Source: Oscillospiraceae bacterium
GTDB taxonomy: Bacteria > Bacillota_A > Clostridia > Oscillospirales > Oscillospiraceae
Direction: 5' to 3'
DNA length: 9,320 bases
Assembly: GCA_017539885.1 (NCBI GenBank)
Contig: JAFYCC010000019.1
Span: 1-9,320 of the forward strand
Part shown: positions 6,597 through 9,320 of the stretch, in pieces
Numbering within the stretch: position 1 is the stretch's first letter
How the letters are laid out: each line of letters opens with the position of its first letter
Made by a program: the position numbers and the translations under genes
Notes under the pieces: generated by a model
What the model was told of the DNA's origin: nothing
The model's input: the letters and a program-made list of their open reading frames with translations, nothing else
Databases searched by the model: none

Positions 6597-7874
6597 ATGA
6601 CCGGAAAGAGAAATATCATAAGCAGCGATGTTTATGGTTTGGATCACCAGGAAAATGATGCGCTTGACAATAAATACGTGGCAAATATGCATGTGTGCTT
6701 TTTCCTGGTCTGTCTGGTTGTGCTTCTTCTGACCGAACTGGGGCTTTATTCTCCGACGGTTTTAAGACAGATGCGTATCGGAACGGCGATCATGCTGGTG
6801 ATCACCATAGTTGTCCAGATCCTGGGCAGGATTCCTCATTTTGCTTCTTCCGATTATACAAAGTATTTCATTATTGCTCTCACATTGGTTGAGACTTTGG
6901 TTTTTACTTCTGTCCTGAATTTCATGGCGCTGTTGGTGCTGTGCATTCCCGTTCTTGTCGCCATGAATTACCGCTCGTCGAAACTCGCGATGTTTACGGC
7001 CATAGGTTCGGCTGTCTGCGCATTGTTATTCCCCGTATTCGGTTTGATAATCAACACATGGGCTGTTGATTACTTCTATATGCTGATCTGGTGCGTTACG
7101 GGAGAACACGGGGATCAATTCCCGCAGTTTATCAAGGGGCTGCCCCCCCTGATGGCGGCGCTGATATTTGTGGGAACGCTGTATTTCAATCAGATCATCG
7201 GCATCACATACTGTCTCCGTTCAGCAAACAAGCGGCAGGAGAGAATACACAAAAAGCAAATTGACCTCATCACGAAATCCAGAGATTCCATGCTTGCGGG
7301 TATGGCTTCCGTTGTTGAAAACAGGGACAACAACACAGGCGGCCATATTAAACGCACAAGTGAAGTGGTCAAAATACTGACTGGGTATCTGCCCCTGGAC
7401 GAGTCCTTCCGTGACGATATTATCAAGGCTGCGCCCCTTCATGATCTGGGGAAGATTGCGATTTCGGACAACATACTGAACAAGCCGGGACGCCTGACGG
7501 ATTCAGAGTTTGAGTTTATCAAAATCCATCCGCAAAAAGGATATGAGATCGTCCGTACAATCCTTTCGGGACTTGAGGACGAGCGCCTTTTGAGAGTTGC
7601 CGAGAATATCGCACTGTATCACCACGAGAAATATGACGGTCGCGGATATCCGCATGGCCTGAAGGGCGGTGACATTCCCCTTGAGGCAAGGATCATGGCG
7701 ATCGCCGATGTATACGACGCGCTTGTCAGTGAGCGGTGCTACAAGAAACCGATGTCCCATGAAGAAGCATGTGGCATCATCAGGGATTCGATGGGCTCGC
7801 ATTTTGACCCGCTGCTTGCAGAATGCTTTGACAGGTCGTCCGATGCGATCGCCGAGTACTATTCACACGAATGA
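6597..7874 (+). CDS. Membrane-bound HD-GYP protein, predicted cyclic-di-GMP phosphodiesterase
   Basis: HD-GYP enzymes hydrolyse cyclic-di-GMP to pGpG or GMP. The protein (425 residues from this start) has about five to six membrane helices (roughly 31-51, 61-78, 89-123 as one or two, 130-152, 155-167 and 182-203) without a recognised sensor domain, a short charged linker (208-230), then the HD-GYP domain (230-415). Core residues are present: His250 in TGGHIKR, the His282-Asp283 pair in LHDLGKIAI, His311, His342-His343 in YHHEKYDG, the GRGYP motif (348-352) and Asp371 in IADVYDAL. The residue four before His250, Glu in the trinuclear enzyme PmGH, is Asn246 here, so a two-metal site seems likelier. 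The gene is less GC-rich than the envelope operon. No GGDEF or response-regulator gene is nearby. Family is firm; cyclic-di-GMP as the substrate is inferred from the intact GYP motif. Confidence 0.9.
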   Translation: MTGKRNIISSDVYGLDHQENDALDNKYVANMHVCFFLVCLVVLLLTELGLYSPTVLRQMRIGTAIMLVITIVVQILGRIPHFASSDYTKYFIIALTLVETLVFTSVLNFMALLVLCIPVLVAMNYRSSKLAMFTAIGSAVCALLFPVFGLIINTWAVDYFYMLIWCVTGEHGDQFPQFIKGLPPLMAALIFVGTLYFNQIIGITYCLRSANKRQERIHKKQIDLITKSRDSMLAGMASVVENRDNNTGGHIKRTSEVVKILTGYLPLDESFRDDIIKAAPLHDLGKIAISDNILNKPGRLTDSEFEFIKIHPQKGYEIVRTILSGLEDERLLRVAENIALYHHEKYDGRGYPHGLKGGDIPLEARIMAIADVYDALVSERCYKKPMSHEEACGIIRDSMGSHFDPLLAECFDRSSDAIAEYYSHE

Positions 7875-7910
7875 CTCTGCCAGACAGCCGGACTTCATAT
7901 GACGGATGAA

Positions 7911-7915
7911 AGAGG
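7911..7915 (+). promoter_or_regulatory. Ribosome binding site favouring the DUF3089 start at 7923
   Basis: AGAGG lies seven bases before ATG 7923. The in-frame ATG at 7899 has no purine-rich Shine-Dalgarno sequence at the right distance. The alternative start would add only eight residues (MTDERGEK). Confidence 0.6.
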
Positions 7916-7922
7916 CGAAAAA

Positions 7923-8906
7923 ATGAAACCGTTTACTGGAATCCCGACGGATTATTCTCTGAAGGAAAACTGGCTTGCACTTCCGGACAAACCGGATAAA
8001 GCCGTAGATCTCGTCTATCTGTATCCGTCAAGCTGTTTTGATTTCAGAGCTGGAGTGATCTGTTCCGCAGACAATCGCAGCATGAGGAGAGGCGCAAAGC
8101 GCAGTTTGTCTCAGCAGGCGTCGGCTTTTGCCCCGATTGCCAACGTGTTTGCGCCCTTTTGGAGACAGGTGAATGCAACAAAACTCCCTAAGATGAGCTT
8201 TGAAGAGGTGGACAATGCAGAGTGGGCAGAACCAAGGACGGATGTCTACGCCGCATTGGATTATTACTTTGCGCATCTGAACCAGGGAAGACCTTTTTTC
8301 CTGGCTTCACATTCGCAGGGATCGCGGCTTTGCTATATGCTTCTTTCCGAATACATGCGCGAGCATGCAGAATATTATAAGAATATGATTGCGGCTTACT
8401 GCCTGGGCGATTCTTTGACAAAGCAATATCTTGAAGAAAATCCCCACGTGAAGGCCGCACAGAGCGAGGACGATCTGGGTGTTGTGATTTCCTGGAATAC
8501 GGAAGGGCCCGAAAATAAAGGCAAAAAAACGCTGGTGGCCGCGCCGGGCGCGATCGCCATCAATCCGCTGAACTGGCGGACAGACAGCACACACGCATCT
8601 GCGAATGACAATCTTGGTTCCTTCATCCCTCATCTGCTGTTCCCCGGATTGCGCAAGCTGCGAGTCAAAGCGGACGCTGCAATTGATCTTGAACGTGGAA
8701 CTGTTATCGTGACGGAGTCAAGATTGGCGAAATATGTGATTACAGCGATTCCGGGCCTCAAAGTATTTGAACCGCTTTTTGGCCCGGCCAGCTATCACAT
8801 TTGCGACTATCCTTTCTTTTACTTGAATATTCGCGAGAATGCCCGCGTCAGAGCTGAAGCATGGTCAGAAAAAAATGACTGCGGGACCTCGGCGTTAATT
8901 CCGTAG
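7923..8906 (+). CDS. DUF3089 alpha/beta-hydrolase-fold protein
   Basis: The protein (327 residues; 335 if it starts at 7899) matches what I know of the DUF3089 family, an alpha/beta-hydrolase-fold group with poorly known substrates. Visible landmarks are VDLVYLYPSSCF (28-39), ANVFAPFWRQVN (73-84), DVYAALDYYF (107-116), the nucleophile elbow ASHSQGSR (128-135) with probable catalytic Ser131, SWNTEG (190-195), the NPLNW segment (214-218), and YHICDYPFFYLNIRENARVRAEAW (291-314), whose His292 is a candidate catalytic His. No signal peptide, lipobox or membrane segment is seen, so it should be cytosolic. It follows the HD-GYP gene by 48 bases without a terminator between them and shares its lower GC content, so the two look co-transcribed. 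An esterase or lipase-like activity is plausible from the fold, but no substrate can be named. Confidence 0.82.
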   Translation: MKPFTGIPTDYSLKENWLALPDKPDKAVDLVYLYPSSCFDFRAGVICSADNRSMRRGAKRSLSQQASAFAPIANVFAPFWRQVNATKLPKMSFEEVDNAEWAEPRTDVYAALDYYFAHLNQGRPFFLASHSQGSRLCYMLLSEYMREHAEYYKNMIAAYCLGDSLTKQYLEENPHVKAAQSEDDLGVVISWNTEGPENKGKKTLVAAPGAIAINPLNWRTDSTHASANDNLGSFIPHLLFPGLRKLRVKADAAIDLERGTVIVTESRLAKYVITAIPGLKVFEPLFGPASYHICDYPFFYLNIRENARVRAEAWSEKNDCGTSALIP

Positions 8907-8920
8907 CCCCGCACGTTTTT
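8880..8920 (+). terminator. Intrinsic terminator overlapping the DUF3089 stop codon
   Basis: TGCGGG (8880-8885) pairs with CCCGCA (8908-8913). Inside, CTCGG (8888-8892) pairs with CCG-AG (8901-8906) with one bulged T, closing a loop of about eight bases. Two bases later comes a run of five T (8916-8920). An A-run at 8871-8875 could pair with those T, giving some activity in the other direction. The stop codon TAG (8904-8906) lies in the right arm. Confidence 0.75.
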
Positions 8921-8985
8921 GGTATCTATAGGGTACTGTTATCTAGCTCATACTCAAATGAGGTTTTTAAAAGGAGGCTGTCAAA

Positions 8986-9192
8986 ATGGGAAGCGACTAC
9001 GGCAAAGACATGTATCGCCAGATGATGGAACTGTACAGTAAAGTCGAAGCCCTGACAGCTTCTGTTGAGACGATGAAAGAAGAAATAGCCGAAAAGGATG
9101 CCCGCATAGAGAAGTTGGAGAAAGAGAATTCGCTCCTTAAAGAAGAGGTATCTCTACAAGTTCAAGGCCCTGAAGCGATCACGCCTTCTTGA
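8986..9192 (+). CDS. Small coiled-coil protein, possible transposase N-terminal remnant
   Basis: This 68-residue ORF has a strong ribosome binding site (AAGGAGG 8971-8977, eight bases before the ATG), so it is probably translated. Residues 1-15 (MGSDYGKDMYRQMME) lead into a heptad-patterned charged helix to about residue 55 (AEKDARIEKLEKENSLLKEE), a clear coiled coil. It ends in an unstructured VQGPEAITPS. From memory, similar openings followed by a coiled coil occur in IS66-type transposases and related ORFs of gut Clostridia, where the catalytic part would follow; here it stops early. It may be a truncated remnant or an accessory small protein. A five-base-pair hairpin with a T-run (8947-8968) lies just before the ribosome binding site. 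I do not recognise it with certainty. Confidence 0.5.
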   Translation: MGSDYGKDMYRQMMELYSKVEALTASVETMKEEIAEKDARIEKLEKENSLLKEEVSLQVQGPEAITPS

Positions 9193-9217
9193 AATAATCC
9201 CGCATTTCGATTATAGT
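9189..9217 (+). promoter_or_regulatory. Near-consensus sigma-A promoter
   Basis: TTGAAA (9189-9194), a 17-base spacer and TATAGT (9212-9217) match the -35 and -10 hexamers with one mismatch each at ideal spacing. Transcription would start near 9224 and read into the ORF at 9286. The -35 overlaps the stop codon of the coiled-coil ORF, suggesting a separate element begins about here. Confidence 0.6.
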
Positions 9218-9285
9218 GTATATGTTTTGAGAATTGGCTGTTTCAGACCAGTTGAGCCCGATCTGCAAAGGGATTCATAAGACTC

Positions 9286-9320
9286 ATGTTTACTACTCAC
9301 AAAAACAAAGACGGCAGCCA
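9286..9320 (+). CDS. Start of an ORF running off the window, possible IS1634/IS4-type transposase (3' partial)
   Basis: From ATG 9286 the frame reads MFTTHKNKDGS and is open to the window edge. Transposases of the IS1634 group often open with a short Met-Phe segment followed by a basic Lys/Asn/Gly-rich stretch, which this resembles. A purine-rich AAAGGGA (9267-9273) lies 12 bases upstream, rather far, and the good promoter at 9189-9217 points at it. Eleven residues are too few to prove the family. Confidence 0.35.
   Translation, partial: MFTTHKNKDGS

Noticed and set aside
8947..8968. Terminator-like hairpin CTCAT/ATGAG followed by T-run
   Set aside because: Only five base pairs, mostly A-T, and a much better terminator lies just upstream. 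It may be chance or a weak leader structure.
9122..9280. Frame +1 continuation of the coiled-coil ORF (53 codons to TAA 9278-9280), possibly reached by frameshifting
   Set aside because: No slippery heptamer lies in the right phase, the translation lacks transposase features, and a good promoter occupies the same stretch.

Overview
The window looks like a piece of a GC-rich Firmicutes chromosome, most likely a gut-type member of the Clostridia. The clues are an LtaS-type lipoteichoic acid synthase (a Gram-positive family), a SEDS protein paired with a class B penicillin-binding protein of the PbpA kind, an ABC-F ATPase, strong AGGAGG-type ribosome binding sites and closely packed genes. This is inference from gene content; no 16S or other marker is present.

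Block 1 (1-6297, all + strand, strongly GC-rich) reads as one cell-envelope operon that begins upstream of the window. It holds the last 58 codons of an FtsW/RodA/SpoVE-family glycosyltransferase, overlapping by 4 bases a class B PBP transpeptidase, then an LtaS-like membrane phosphoglycerol transferase, a Uup/YfmR-like ABC-F protein and a membrane-anchored DUF218 (YdcF/SanA-like) protein. Gaps between genes are 6-21 bases, and a hairpin terminator follows the last gene. The SEDS-PBP pair should build peptidoglycan, the LtaS-like enzyme should build or decorate a glycerol-phosphate polymer, and the DUF218 protein plausibly belongs to envelope homeostasis. The ABC-F protein probably acts on ribosomes and its link to the others is unclear.

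Block 2 (about 6298-8920) is visibly less GC-rich and uses more A/T-ending codons. A gene-free stretch of about 370 bases carries an extended -10 promoter overlapped by a perfect 7+7 dyad, then a leader of roughly 240 bases. It precedes a membrane-bound HD-GYP protein (a predicted cyclic-di-GMP phosphodiesterase with all core motifs) and, 48 bases later, a cytosolic DUF3089 alpha/beta-hydrolase-fold protein. A hairpin-plus-T-run terminator overlaps the hydrolase stop codon. The two genes form a small transcription unit of their own.

Block 3 (8921-9320) looks like mobile-element territory. It has a 68-residue coiled-coil ORF resembling the N-terminus of transposase-type proteins, then a near-consensus sigma-A promoter and the first 11 codons of an ORF running off the window that resembles the start of an IS1634/IS4-type transposase. 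Both identifications are tentative.

No tRNA, rRNA or CRISPR array was seen. The most interesting part is the HD-GYP/DUF3089 pair with its operator-like dyad and unexplained leader; nothing here can be proved from sequence alone to be a new system.
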